NCBI RefSeq assembly: GCF_009725985.1
Contig: NZ_RCNR01000022.1
Location: forward strand, 1 to 64,000
Reading direction: 5' to 3'
Source: Zobellia amurskyensis
GTDB taxonomy: Bacteria > Bacteroidota > Bacteroidia > Flavobacteriales > Flavobacteriaceae
Length of the DNA: 64,000 bases
In this document: positions 43,956 through 53,062 of the stretch, in pieces
Layout of the letters: each line of letters begins with the position of its first letter
How positions within the stretch are numbered: the stretch's first letter is position 1
Notes under the pieces: model-generated
What the model was told of the DNA's origin: nothing
Database searches by the model: none
What the model saw: only the letters and a program-made list of their open reading frames with translations
Position numbers and translations under genes: made by a program

Positions 43956-44639
43956 ATGATATTTAGAACCGTACTTGTTACTATATCTCTTTTCATAGGC
44001 ACCTCTTGCCAATCTCATGTTGAAAAGAAAACCTCCATTCAGGAACCACAAAGTAGTAAACCGATATCTAAGCTAACAGATCAGGATTTAGAAAAATTTG
44101 AAACTGCTTATTTTGCTAGTGGTTGTTTTTGGTGTGTAGAGGCTATTTTTGAAAGTGTAAAAGGCGTTAAAGAAGTAGTTTCAGGTTATTCGGGTGGTAC
44201 TGAAAAAAACCCAACGTATGAACAAGTTGGTGGAGGTATGACAAGCCATGCTGAGGCTGTTAAAGTTTATTACGACCCAAAGATCATTTCATTTACTGCT
44301 CTAGTACAGGTCTTTTTTGGCTCACACGATCCTACAACCTTAAATAGACAAGGACCTGATCGGGGAGCGCAGTACAGGTCTGTGGCATTCTACAAAAATG
44401 ATAATGAAAAAATTATTATTGAAAGTTATATAAAAGCACTAGAAGATCAAAATGTTTATGATGGCGCTCCAATTACAACGGAAGTAACCGAATTCAGTAA
44501 GTTTTATGATGCGGAAGACTATCACCAAGATTATGAGCGTAAACACCCTGATAACTCTTACATCACAAATGTGTCAGTTCCGAGATTAAATCGTTTTAAA
44601 GAAAATTTTCAAGATTTCTTAAAGGAAGATTCTCATTAA
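43956..44639 (+). CDS. msrA: peptide-methionine (S)-S-oxide reductase, lipoprotein form
   Basis: This 227-residue MsrA repairs oxidised methionine. The active-site motif GCFWC is at 56-60 (catalytic C57), followed by the family segments GYSGGTEKNPTYEQV, HAEAVKVYYDP and GPDRGAQYRS. An N-terminal lipoprotein signal (C18 in IGTSC) and a 35-residue linker place it in the periplasm, unlike the cytoplasmic E. coli enzyme. I do not see a fused MsrB domain. A hairpin terminator follows. Confidence 0.94.
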   Translation: MIFRTVLVTISLFIGTSCQSHVEKKTSIQEPQSSKPISKLTDQDLEKFETAYFASGCFWCVEAIFESVKGVKEVVSGYSGGTEKNPTYEQVGGGMTSHAEAVKVYYDPKIISFTALVQVFFGSHDPTTLNRQGPDRGAQYRSVAFYKNDNEKIIIESYIKALEDQNVYDGAPITTEVTEFSKFYDAEDYHQDYERKHPDNSYITNVSVPRLNRFKENFQDFLKEDSH

Positions 44640-44678
44640 TACATGTACAGTTTAATACAAATTATTCTAAAACTTAAG

Positions 44679-44704
44679 CAGTCTCAAAGGGGCTGTTTTT
44701 TTTT
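44679..44704 (+). terminator. terminator of msrA
   Basis: The stem CAGTCTC/GGGGCTG (44679-44685, 44689-44695, two G-U pairs) is followed by a T tract. Confidence 0.65.
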
Positions 44705-44954
44705 GAAATAGTTTATCATATTATTTACACAACTCACTATAAACTATCTACCGCATCATTGCTGGTTTCATATAGCAATAACAACACAGAACATATTCTC
44801 AAAGTATTGTAACTATAGTTTCAGCTGTCCATTTCTATTCTTATTTTTACATTGTTCTACTGCGTTAACCTATAACATTTATAAATTTCGTTGTTTGTTT
44901 TAGACCTATTCTATTATAAGAGCGAAAGAATACTCTTGTGTTACAAAAAACGCA
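44705..44954. other. intergenic region between msrA and galM
   Basis: The msrA-galM gap is about 345 bases. Apart from the msrA terminator at its left end and the promoter-like box at its right end, this AT-rich stretch shows no gene, repeat or structured element. Confidence 0.5.
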
Positions 44955-44962
44955 TAATTTTG
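44955..44962 (+). promoter_or_regulatory. candidate -7 element of galM
   Basis: TAATTTTG (fits TAnnTTTG) lies 22 bases before the TTG start at 44985. A TTG at 44936-44938 is somewhat close for the -33 element. Confidence 0.45.
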
Positions 44963-44984
44963 CAAAGATTTTAATTAGATACAT

Positions 44985-45890
44985 TTGAAACAAGTTACAA
45001 TACAAACCGAAAACATAATCCTAATTGTCCTAGACTACGGTGCTGTAATCCAAAAATTGTTAGTTAAAGGCAAAGACGGAAACTACACGAATGTAGTAGT
45101 CGGCAATAACTACCCTAGTGCTTATAAAAATGACAAAAAGTGTCTAGGAGCTTGTGTTGGTAGATATGCTGGACGAATATCTAAAGGTGGTTTTGTTTTA
45201 GACCAAGAAAAATACCCGTTGCATAATGTAAACGGTGTTCATTTGCATGGAGGAAAACAGGGTTTCGCTAAAAAAACATGGAAATTTGAAGAAGTGAACA
45301 ACGGACCTGAACCTTACGTAAAATTATCGTATCTCAGTAAGCACTTAGAAGAAGGTTACCCTGGAAATCTAAAGGTAACAGTCACCTATAAAATAGCGGA
45401 CAATTCTTTGATTATTGCTCATAAAGCAGAAACCGATCGTACAACGGTTGTAAACCTTACCAACCACTCTTATTTTAAATTAGACTATGGGGATGGGATA
45501 GCCGATTATTTATTGCAAATGAACTGCACTCATTTTACCGAAAGCGGAAAAGACCTCTTGCCTACTGGGAATTTTGTATCGGTAAAGGGAACTCCTTATA
45601 ATTTTTTAGAGGAAAGACCCATTGGAAACACACCGTTAGATGTACCGTTTGCCATTCACCCTAAAACAAATTTGGCAGCTAGGGTTAAGTCCAAAAGGTC
45701 AGGAATCACTATGACTGTGCAAACGAATCAACCTGCACTAGTTGTGTATACTCCGCCTGAATTTCCTGGAATTTGTTTTGAAACACAAAATTTTCCCGAT
45801 GCCCCTAATCAACCAAAATTTCCTAGTTCGGTATTAAAACCAGGTGAGAAATATAGTAATATATCAAAGTATCACTTTTCGGTTTCATAG
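44985..45890 (+). CDS. galM: aldose 1-epimerase
   Basis: This 301-residue mutarotase interconverts alpha and beta anomers of galactose/glucose. Conserved parts are GRYAGRISKGGF, NGVHLHGGKQGF (substrate region), the catalytic-base His region NLTNHSYFKL and the Glu in PGICFETQNFPDAPNQPKFPSS. The start is TTG at 44985 (MKQVTIQTENIILIVLDYGA); no upstream ATG fits. At 301 residues it is shorter than the usual 340-380 and lacks a signal peptide, so it is a compact cytoplasmic form. It is monocistronic. Confidence 0.9.
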   Translation: MKQVTIQTENIILIVLDYGAVIQKLLVKGKDGNYTNVVVGNNYPSAYKNDKKCLGACVGRYAGRISKGGFVLDQEKYPLHNVNGVHLHGGKQGFAKKTWKFEEVNNGPEPYVKLSYLSKHLEEGYPGNLKVTVTYKIADNSLIIAHKAETDRTTVVNLTNHSYFKLDYGDGIADYLLQMNCTHFTESGKDLLPTGNFVSVKGTPYNFLEERPIGNTPLDVPFAIHPKTNLAARVKSKRSGITMTVQTNQPALVVYTPPEFPGICFETQNFPDAPNQPKFPSSVLKPGEKYSNISKYHFSVS

Positions 45891-45892
45891 CA

Positions 45893-45927
45893 TAAAAAAA
45901 TCCCTAATAAGCCTAGACTTATTAGGG
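45893..45927 (-). terminator. terminator of ohr
   Basis: A 10-bp perfect stem CCCTAATAAG/CTTATTAGGG (45902-45911, 45918-45927) has an A run on the left (45894-45900) that becomes a U tract on the minus strand. Confidence 0.85.
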
Positions 45928-45949
45928 CATAAAATTTCTGAAACACTTA

Positions 45950-46375
45950 TTATGCCTCTATCATCAAATTTAGTTCTACGGTAATATTATCTCTCGTGGC
46001 CTTACTGTAAGGACATATTTCGTGAGCCGCATTAATTAGGTCTTCTCCTTTTTGCTTATCTACAGTGGGTAATAGGCAATCTAACGTAGCATCTATAAAA
46101 AAGCCATCTTCGTCCTTATTAAAACCAATAATAGCTGTAACACTAAAATCACCTAAATCATCAACACCATGCTCTTTTGCAACCGCTTGTAAAGCCCCTG
46201 CAAAACAAGTTGAGTAAGCAGCTGCAAAAAGTTGTTCCGGGTTGGTAGATTTACCATCTGTTTTTCCGTCTGCACCGGGCATCTTAATATCCAAATCTAC
46301 GGCACCATCGTCACTTTTTACATGACCTGCCCTACCTCCTGTATTCGTTGCTTCCGTTTTAAAAATAGTTTTCAT
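45950..46375 (-). CDS. ohr: Ohr/OsmC-family organic hydroperoxide reductase
   Basis: This 141-residue thiol peroxidase detoxifies organic hydroperoxides. The two redox cysteines are C57 in AYSTCFAGALQ and C121 in EICPYSKATRDN. NPEQLFAAAYSTCF and the C-terminal CPYSKATR are characteristic of the Ohr branch rather than OsmC. It stands alone with its own terminator. No OhrR/MarR regulator is adjacent. Confidence 0.93.
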   Translation of the reverse strand: MKTIFKTEATNTGGRAGHVKSDDGAVDLDIKMPGADGKTDGKSTNPEQLFAAAYSTCFAGALQAVAKEHGVDDLGDFSVTAIIGFNKDEDGFFIDATLDCLLPTVDKQKGEDLINAAHEICPYSKATRDNITVELNLMIEA

Positions 46376-46529
46376 TACGTATAAGTTTATGATTACCCCA
46401 TGAAGTTAAGCTATGCAATTGTGAAAAAATAAAATGGATTATTAAATTAATGTGAAAAGCATCTTTACGGTTAAAAAAACTATGGATTACACACCTAATT
46501 CGTAACTTAGAGTAACCAATAGCGCTATA

Positions 46530-47090
46530 ATGAAAGTTTTAAAATGGATTCTTATTGTATTAGCAGTACTAAGTCTTTTGTTCTTCTTTGTACTTAGCCC
46601 CTATATGCGTACTCAAACAAAAAAACATAGTCCTGAAACAACAGTAGTGTATACAAAAAATGGAATGGATTTATCGGTAACCTATTCCAGCCCATCAAAA
46701 AAAGATAGGGTAATATTTGGTGAACTAGTACCTTATGATGCCGTTTGGCGAACAGGTGCAAATGAACCCACAACGTTCTCTACAGCTAACGATATAAAAA
46801 TAGCAGGTAAAAATCTTCCTGCGGGCACATATTCTTTATGGACTAGACCAAGCCGGCAAAGTTGGTCCGTCATATTTAATAAAAACATACCGGAATGGGG
46901 CGTAACTATTCTAAGTGGAGGTAAAGAAACTACTCGGGTTTTAGAAGAGGATGTAGTTGAAATTGAAATACCTACTGAGCAAATTGCAGAAACTGTAGAG
47001 AATTTCACTATCGATTTTGACCAACAGAAAGAACTCTACATGCGTATTTCATGGGACAGAACAAGGGTTAAAGTACCCATTAGCAAGTAA
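46530..47090 (+). CDS. DUF2911 protein, membrane anchored
   Basis: This 186-residue protein has an N-terminal membrane/signal helix (about 3-25) and a DUF2911 domain with DLSVTYSSPSKKDRVIFGELVPYD, VWRTGANEPTTFST and LPAGTYSLWTRP. The domain is an all-beta extracytoplasmic fold of unknown function. Its stop is two bases before the TTG start proposed for meaB, implying co-translation, although no metabolic link between the two is evident. Confidence 0.88.
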   Translation: MKVLKWILIVLAVLSLLFFFVLSPYMRTQTKKHSPETTVVYTKNGMDLSVTYSSPSKKDRVIFGELVPYDAVWRTGANEPTTFSTANDIKIAGKNLPAGTYSLWTRPSRQSWSVIFNKNIPEWGVTILSGGKETTRVLEEDVVEIEIPTEQIAETVENFTIDFDQQKELYMRISWDRTRVKVPISK

Positions 47091-47092
47091 AT

Positions 47093-48135
47093 TTGGAGAA
47101 CAATAAAAACACAGATCCAAAGGGTATTTCTGAAATCAAAAAAAAAGAAAGAATACCGTTGACACAACCAAACTGGTTGAAGCTCTCTGTAAAGGTGATA
47201 AAACCGCACTTGGCCGGGCAATTACTTTAGTTGAAAGCAATCATAGAAAACATTTTGAAGAAGCCAACAATATCGTAACCCAATGTTTAAAGCAACAGGC
47301 AAAGAGCATTCGCATTGGTGTAACCGGCGTGCCAGGTGTTGGTAAAAGTACCTTTATAGAAACATTTGGCCAACTGCTAACTTCACAAGGAAATAAGGTA
47401 GCCGTACTTACGGTAGACCCTACAAGTAGCCAAAGCAGAGGCAGTATTTTGGGTGATAAAACCCGTATGGAAGTATTATCAAAAGACCCAAATGCCTTTA
47501 TACGGCCATCCCCGTCCGGATTGTCATTGGGCGGCGTAACTCGTAAAACGAGAGAATCAATTATTCTGTGCGAAGCAGCGGGCTTTACTATTATATTAGT
47601 AGAAACCGTGGGTGTCGGACAAAATGAGACTACCGTTCACGGCATGGTAGACTTCTTTCTACTTTTAAAATTAGCAGGTGCAGGTGATGAACTACAAGGT
47701 ATAAAAAGAGGTATCATTGAGATGGCTGATGCTATAGTCATTAACAAAGCGGATGGAGATAACCTGACCAAAGCAAAAATTGCCAAAAGCGAATTTGAAA
47801 ATGCTCTACAATTATACCCTCCAAAAGAAAACGGATGGAGACCAAAAGTCTCTTCCTGTTCTTCAACCGAGAATACCGGTATTGTAGAAGTCTGGAACAT
47901 CATTAGTAATTATGTTGATAAAACTAGAGCCACGGGCTATTTTGATAAAAAGCGAAAACTACAAAACAAGAACTGGCTATTTGAAGCTATTGAGGAACAA
48001 CTTAAGGCAGATTTCTTTAAAGATTCCCTAATGGCCGAAAAAATGGAGGATTATGTCAGCAAAGTTGTCTCAAAAGAAATCTCCCCATTTTACGCTGCAG
48101 ACCAATTGATAACACTTTTTAAAACTCGCTCTTAA
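47093..48135 (+). CDS. meaB: MeaB/ArgK-type GTPase chaperone with a frameshift near its N-terminus
   Basis: MeaB protects and reloads adenosylcobalamin-dependent methylmalonyl-CoA mutase. The downstream frame, open from 47134 with its first usual start codon (GTG) only at 47329, has IRIGVTGVPGVGKSTFIE (Walker A), GVTRKTRESI, ETVGVGQNET (switch region) and NKADGDN. Beginning at that GTG would cut into the P-loop strand, and homology-like sequence (KLVEALCKGDKTALGRAITLVES) continues upstream to a run of nine A at 47138-47146. The natural N-terminus (TTG 47093) is in another frame. Adding one A would join the frames into about 347 residues, a normal MeaB length. So the gene has a one-base deletion, a sequencing error in the homopolymer, or uses slippage. 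Confidence 0.85.
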
Positions 48136-48175
48136 ATAATTAGCTTAATTTGCGTGTTAAACTTCTTTTTATCTG

Positions 48176-49138
48176 ATGGATTTAGTTACCACATCCCTTC
48201 TATCTATTGTTATACCGGTCTTTAATGAATCGGAGAATGTTGTTCTACTCACCGAGAAAATACACGAGAGCCTATCTGGCTATAATTACCAGATTATTTA
48301 CGTAGATGATTTTTCCTTTGATGGAACCCGGAAAATTATCAAAAACATGAAAGATGAGAAAGTTCATCTAATTAGCCTTAAACGTAATTATGGTCAAAGT
48401 TTGGCTCTAGCAGCAGGTATTGACTATGCACAAGGTGAATATATCATTACGATGGATGGCGATATGCAAAACGACCCAAGTGATATTCCTGGAATGCTAA
48501 AGTATGTAGTAAATAAAAATTATGACGTTGTTACTGGTATTAGGGCAGAAAGAAAAGATTCGTTCGTTAAAAAAATTCCTTCCAAAATAGCTAACGCTTT
48601 AATACGTCGTACAGCTAAATTAGATATAAAAGATAACGGTTGCGCCTTAAAAATTTTCACGAAAGAAACAGCGAAAGAGTTGAACCTGTATGGAGAAATG
48701 CATAGGTTCATTACCTTATTAGCTCATTTTGAAGGAGCCCGCATAAAACAAATACCGGTAAAACATCACGCAAGACATGCAGGGACTTCCAAATATGGCC
48801 TAGAACGCATTTTCAAGGTTGTGGCAGATATTATGCTGCTGCTCTTTATTAGAAAATATTTTCAAAGACCTATTCACTTCTTCGGTATTTTTGGTTTTGT
48901 TCTTGTGTTAATTGGCATCTTTATCAACATACATTTATTGGTTGTAAAGTTCGGATTAGGGGAAGATATTGGTTCTAGACCGCTATTGACATTTGGTATG
49001 ATGTTTATATTGGCGGGAATTCAATTGTTCACCATAGGAATAGTTATGGAGCTATTGATCAGGACCTACTACGAATCTCAGAATAAACGCCCTTATAGAA
49101 TTAAAAACGTTTCTATTGGGAATAAAATCATAGATTGA
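48176..49138 (+). CDS. family 2 glycosyltransferase, polyprenyl-phosphate sugar synthase type
   Basis: This 320-residue protein has a GT2 catalytic domain (about 8-225: SIVIPVFNESENV, YVDDFSFDGT, TMDGDMQNDPSDIP) and two C-terminal membrane helices (about 238-265 and 275-300). The layout is that of DPM1/GtrB/ArnC-like enzymes that put a sugar on undecaprenyl phosphate. The DDFSFDGT and DGDMQ motifs supply the metal-binding aspartates. It converges on a GT39-type gene that could use its product. Confidence 0.88.
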   Translation: MDLVTTSLLSIVIPVFNESENVVLLTEKIHESLSGYNYQIIYVDDFSFDGTRKIIKNMKDEKVHLISLKRNYGQSLALAAGIDYAQGEYIITMDGDMQNDPSDIPGMLKYVVNKNYDVVTGIRAERKDSFVKKIPSKIANALIRRTAKLDIKDNGCALKIFTKETAKELNLYGEMHRFITLLAHFEGARIKQIPVKHHARHAGTSKYGLERIFKVVADIMLLLFIRKYFQRPIHFFGIFGFVLVLIGIFINIHLLVVKFGLGEDIGSRPLLTFGMMFILAGIQLFTIGIVMELLIRTYYESQNKRPYRIKNVSIGNKIID

Positions 49139-49161
49139 TTTCCGTAAATCCCAATTTAAAA

Positions 49162-50817
49162 TCAATGAAGATGAATCAAATACATTTTTTTCAATGATCT
49201 CTTACGGGTAGACGGGTTCAAAAAGTCTTTACTCAGCATTGAAACGTGATAGTCGTTTTCGGTAAACTGCTGATCCCAATCAAGCCCTGCTTCTTGTACT
49301 CTCCTTAAATCTTTATCATTTACGTAAAGCCAAACCTCTTTCTTTTTTTCTATTGCCTTTATTGAAATATGCTTTACTGGTTGGCGGTTATAAAAATCCA
49401 ATGCCCATGTGTTGAAATCGGATATACGGTAAATTTGGTCTACGGGTATTTTCTCTTCCGATACTACTTTTGCCATACTAGAACCTGCTTGATAATCCAG
49501 AAGTTTGGGATAAAAATGAAGGTTCAATACCGAATTTAAAAGTAAAGAACTATAGACCGATATGGTTATAATCCGTAAAAAACGAGCTTCTCTTTTCAAA
49601 CAAAAATAAATGATGACCATCAGTAAAATCATCAAAAGAACCGAAGCTAAAAGACTCTCGAACTTAAATACATAAAAGCAAATGAACAAGATGGCCGTAA
49701 AGACAATACTAAGAACAAAATACTGTGATCCCAAAAGTATCTTCAAGGTCTTCCTTTTATCAAACCTGATCAAATCATTTATATAGGATGCCGTAAGTAC
49801 TGCAAATAATGGGATGACTATATTTAAGTAATGAGGCAACTTAAATTGTGAAAAACTAGCTACCGCAAAAAAGATAACGATAGTACCTAAAGTTAAGAAT
49901 TCAAATTTAGGATTATAGCTCAATTTTAATTTGAATAAATTCCTGATACGAGAACCAATAGCAAAAAGGGCAGGAATGGTCCACGGTATAAAAACCCATA
50001 AAAAGGTATGAAAAAAGAAAAAATAATCTTTAGACGTCTCCCCCATTGCTCCACCTGTACGCTCTAAGCTCTGCTCCCAGAAAATAAAAAGAATACCACT
50101 ACGATTGGCAGTTCCGCGAATAACCTTCTCCGGATGTAAATCGAACTGATGATAATAGGCATAAAGCATTGGTGCACTGGCAATACCAAAAAAAGCAAGA
50201 CCTACTAATACCTTCCAACTAAGAACACTCTCCCATTTTCGCGTATAGCTCAGATGACAAATAATAGCGACACCAATAACAAAAAGGGCAATCTGTCCTT
50301 TTGACGAAAATGCCAATCCTGCCGCCAAACCACCCATAACAATTGAAATTAAAGTTCGCTTTTCAATGTACGTAGCAAATTGCCAGATAGATAAAATTGT
50401 AAATGCAGTAAGGACAGCATCGGTCCTAACGTCTATTACTGATAATATTATAGTCTGTGCCGTCATGAAGATAATAGCGGCCAATTTCCCCGTATTGGTG
50501 TTGTAAAGTAGCTTTCCCAGTCCGTAGCAACTGTAGGCGCCTAATAAAGTAACGAGTACGGCGGGTATTCTATAGGCCCAATCAACTAATCCAAAAAGTT
50601 TAAAGGAAAAAGCAGCCAGCCAAAAGTGCAAGTGTGGTTTATCTAAGTATTGTGCGCCACCTTTTATGAGATTTAGGAAGTCATTCTCTTGTACCATTCT
50701 CATTGCCATTACGGCAAATTGAGCGGAATCTGATTCAAAGAGGGTGACAAACATTCCGGCTATGTAGACCAGAACAATCAGCACCAATAAGGACCAATAT
50801 CTAAGGTTCGATATCAT
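49162..50817 (-). CDS. ArnT-like glycosyltransferase (GT39/GT83 fold)
   Basis: I choose the ATG at 50817 (MISNLRYWSLLVLIVLVYI), giving 551 residues. It has about 12 membrane helices and a first periplasmic loop with LFESDSAQFAVMAMRMV and YLDKPHLHFWLAAFSFKLFG, where the acidic residues (E/D in LFESDSAQ) match the catalytic region of lipid-linked sugar transferases. Such enzymes move a sugar from polyprenyl phosphate to lipid A or another envelope acceptor. The start overlaps the upstream PAP2 gene by 17 bases. Confidence 0.82.
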   Translation of the reverse strand: MISNLRYWSLLVLIVLVYIAGMFVTLFESDSAQFAVMAMRMVQENDFLNLIKGGAQYLDKPHLHFWLAAFSFKLFGLVDWAYRIPAVLVTLLGAYSCYGLGKLLYNTNTGKLAAIIFMTAQTIILSVIDVRTDAVLTAFTILSIWQFATYIEKRTLISIVMGGLAAGLAFSSKGQIALFVIGVAIICHLSYTRKWESVLSWKVLVGLAFFGIASAPMLYAYYHQFDLHPEKVIRGTANRSGILFIFWEQSLERTGGAMGETSKDYFFFFHTFLWVFIPWTIPALFAIGSRIRNLFKLKLSYNPKFEFLTLGTIVIFFAVASFSQFKLPHYLNIVIPLFAVLTASYINDLIRFDKRKTLKILLGSQYFVLSIVFTAILFICFYVFKFESLLASVLLMILLMVIIYFCLKREARFLRIITISVYSSLLLNSVLNLHFYPKLLDYQAGSSMAKVVSEEKIPVDQIYRISDFNTWALDFYNRQPVKHISIKAIEKKKEVWLYVNDKDLRRVQEAGLDWDQQFTENDYHVSMLSKDFLNPSTRKRSLKKMYLIHLH

Positions 50818-51382
50818 ACAGATATTTCTCGATTGCAAATATATACAACTTTGAAAATAACCAACTAAAAAACAGCCCTATTACGGCACCCGTCAGTACA
50901 TCCAACGGAAAATGGACCCCCAAATAAATTCTACTATAAGCTACCAAAATGGCCCAAAACATCAAGAAAACACCTAGATAAGCATATTTGTACTTCAGTA
51001 ATAAAGTGAAGAAAAAGGCTACCGCAAAACTATTTGCAGCATGAGCGGAAAAATAACCGAATTTACCTCCACAAGAAGATTTCACCAATCTTACCATCCC
51101 ATCCAAACTAGGGTCATGGCATGGTCGTAAACGTTGAACCCCATATTTAAAGAAATTACCTAACTGATCGGTAACCACAATGAGCAAAGCAACAGTGACT
51201 AAAAGAACCAAGGTCTTTTTAACACCGTATGTTTTATACGCCAAGAACAAAAGCACAGCATACAAGGGTATAGCACTAAACTTGTCCGAAATAAACAACC
51301 AAAAACCATCCCAGTTTGAGGTTCCTAAGTTGTTTAAAAAAAGAAAGAGTTCCTTATCTTGTTGAATAAGTTCTTGCCACAT
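50801..51382 (-). CDS. PAP2-family membrane phosphatase
   Basis: This 193-residue protein has five or six membrane helices and the three PAP2 motifs: K-x6-RP in KYGVQRLRPCHDP, SAHA in FGYFSAHAANSF (the usual SGH is Ser-Ala-His here, keeping the His) and SRIYLGVHFPLD (SRx5Hx3D). PAP2 membrane enzymes hydrolyse lipid diphosphates such as undecaprenyl diphosphate or remove lipid A phosphates. Overlap with the ArnT-like gene suggests that both act on lipid carriers or lipid A. Confidence 0.9.
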   Translation of the reverse strand: MWQELIQQDKELFLFLNNLGTSNWDGFWLFISDKFSAIPLYAVLLFLAYKTYGVKKTLVLLVTVALLIVVTDQLGNFFKYGVQRLRPCHDPSLDGMVRLVKSSCGGKFGYFSAHAANSFAVAFFFTLLLKYKYAYLGVFLMFWAILVAYSRIYLGVHFPLDVLTGAVIGLFFSWLFSKLYIFAIEKYLYDIEP

Positions 51383-51391
51383 ATTCCTAAG

Positions 51392-51619
51392 TTATTCTTC
51401 GTATCGGGCCACCTCACGGTCATAAAACTCGCCAGCTTGCTCTATAAGGCTCTCCGCTTCAGATTCCAATTCCTTTTCATCTTCTGTGGAAAAATCCTCT
51501 AACCACTCTACCTCATCATTCTCTAGATTGATTATAAACCTTGGGTACTCAGTATGTACCACAAATATAGCTGTGGGATAATCCGTATTATCACCTAACA
51601 AAAATTTTGGGAATTCCAT
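51392..51619 (-). CDS. small acidic protein of unknown function
   Basis: This 75-residue protein is very acidic (about a third Asp/Glu), with no membrane segment. It has an N-terminal strand-rich part (TAIFVVHTEYPRFIINLENDEVEW) and a C-terminal helix. It lies one base after the MATE gene's stop and 9 bases before the PAP2 gene, all on the minus strand, so it is inside an operon. I recognise no characterised family. Confidence 0.7.
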   Translation of the reverse strand: MEFPKFLLGDNTDYPTAIFVVHTEYPRFIINLENDEVEWLEDFSTEDEKELESEAESLIEQAGEFYDREVARYEE

Positions 51620-51620
51620 T

Positions 51621-52991
51621 TTATGAATTTACTATTAACTTTTTGGTCAAATAATTAAAGCGAATATACAACATAACCGCCGATGCACTAAGTCCGGTCA
51701 GTAAACCTATCCATATACCAGTGCTTCCTAAATGCGTGTGCAAACCCAAGTAATAACTCACCGGAAAACCAATGGCCCAATAAGCTATAAAGGTTATAAG
51801 TGTTGGAATTTTCACGTCCTGCAATCCCCGTAACGCACCTAGAACCACCACCTGTACCCCATCGGATATTTGAAAGAAGGCAGCTACCAAAAGAAGCTCC
51901 GCCGCCAAGGCAACTACTTCGGTATTGTCCGCAAAATTCATTACATCATCCAAATCTAAATATATGGTTGGAAACCAATGCCTACCCAATAAAAATAAAG
52001 CTGCAAAAAATACTTCCAACAAAAATGTCAACAAAAATATAGATAGCCCAATACGACGTAGATCCACAAAGTTCCGTAAACCTTTTTGGTTTCCTACCCG
52101 AATCATGGCTGCAATACCCAATCCCATTCCAAACATAAAGGTCATACTACTCAAATTAAGGGCGATCTGATTGGCAGCTTGAGCATTCTTTCCAAGTACA
52201 CCACTCAACCATATTGCCGCCGTGAAAATAGCTACCTCAAAAAACATTTGTAAAGCCGATGGAAAACCAAGGTCTACAATTTTTTTGATTACCTTTTTTT
52301 CGATGGTTTTGAAATCGAACCCGGTTACATAATCGTGAAATTTCTTTTTGCTTTTGAGCAAGTACCAGATATAAGCTACCATTAAAATTCGTGAAACCAA
52401 GGTCCCGATAGCAGCCCCTACAATACCCATTTCAGGAAAACCGAAAGAACCGAATATCAACAGATAATTGATGGTTATATTTACCACATTGGCCATAATG
52501 GTAGCGTACATGGGATATGTGGTTTGGGATAGACCCTCAGAAAATTGCTTAAATGCCTGAAAAATAATTAGAGGTACCAATGAAAAAGCCACTAAATCTA
52601 AATACGGTATAGCCAATGCCACCACTTCTTCAGACTGGCGCATAGAGTACATTAAAGGTTTCGCTATAAATATTACCCCAAATAGAAACAGACCTAAAAC
52701 AGTACATAAAACCAAACCATGCTTTAGGGCACTTTTTGCATCTGACTTGTTACCCGCACCATCTGCCTCAGCAACTAATGGGGTTATAGCTGTTGAGAAA
52801 CCAATACCCAAGGACATGGCCACGAACACAAAACTATTTCCTAGAGAAACTGCTGCTAGTTCTGCCGTACCTAACTGCCCAACCATAATATTATCGGCCA
52901 ATTGTACAAACGTATGCCCCAACATACCCAATATTACAGGTACTGAAAGTTTTATGTTATACTTAAATTCTTTAGTGTATTGCTGAAACAA
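51621..52991 (-). CDS. MATE-family multidrug/Na+ antiporter (NorM-like)
   Basis: This 456-residue protein has 12 predicted membrane helices in two similar halves. It begins FKYNIKLSVPVILGMLGHTFVQLADNIMVGQLGTAELAAVSLGNS, the typical NorM-type opening, with the conserved Pro and Asp/Asn in helix 1-2. MATE pumps export cationic compounds using Na+ or H+ gradients. It is the first gene of the minus-strand run MATE, small acidic protein, PAP2, ArnT-like. Substrate cannot be predicted. Confidence 0.93.
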   Translation of the reverse strand: MFQQYTKEFKYNIKLSVPVILGMLGHTFVQLADNIMVGQLGTAELAAVSLGNSFVFVAMSLGIGFSTAITPLVAEADGAGNKSDAKSALKHGLVLCTVLGLFLFGVIFIAKPLMYSMRQSEEVVALAIPYLDLVAFSLVPLIIFQAFKQFSEGLSQTTYPMYATIMANVVNITINYLLIFGSFGFPEMGIVGAAIGTLVSRILMVAYIWYLLKSKKKFHDYVTGFDFKTIEKKVIKKIVDLGFPSALQMFFEVAIFTAAIWLSGVLGKNAQAANQIALNLSSMTFMFGMGLGIAAMIRVGNQKGLRNFVDLRRIGLSIFLLTFLLEVFFAALFLLGRHWFPTIYLDLDDVMNFADNTEVVALAAELLLVAAFFQISDGVQVVVLGALRGLQDVKIPTLITFIAYWAIGFPVSYYLGLHTHLGSTGIWIGLLTGLSASAVMLYIRFNYLTKKLIVNS

Positions 52992-53062
52992 AACTGACGT
53001 ATTTAATGAAATTTATAGAGCAAATGGAGTAACCACCTCTCTCCGCATTGCTTTTAGCCTAA

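Noticed and set aside
47329-48135. meaB as a 268-residue protein starting at GTG 47329
   Set aside because: That start removes the beta strand before the P-loop, while MeaB-like sequence continues upstream in frame; the frameshift explanation fits better.
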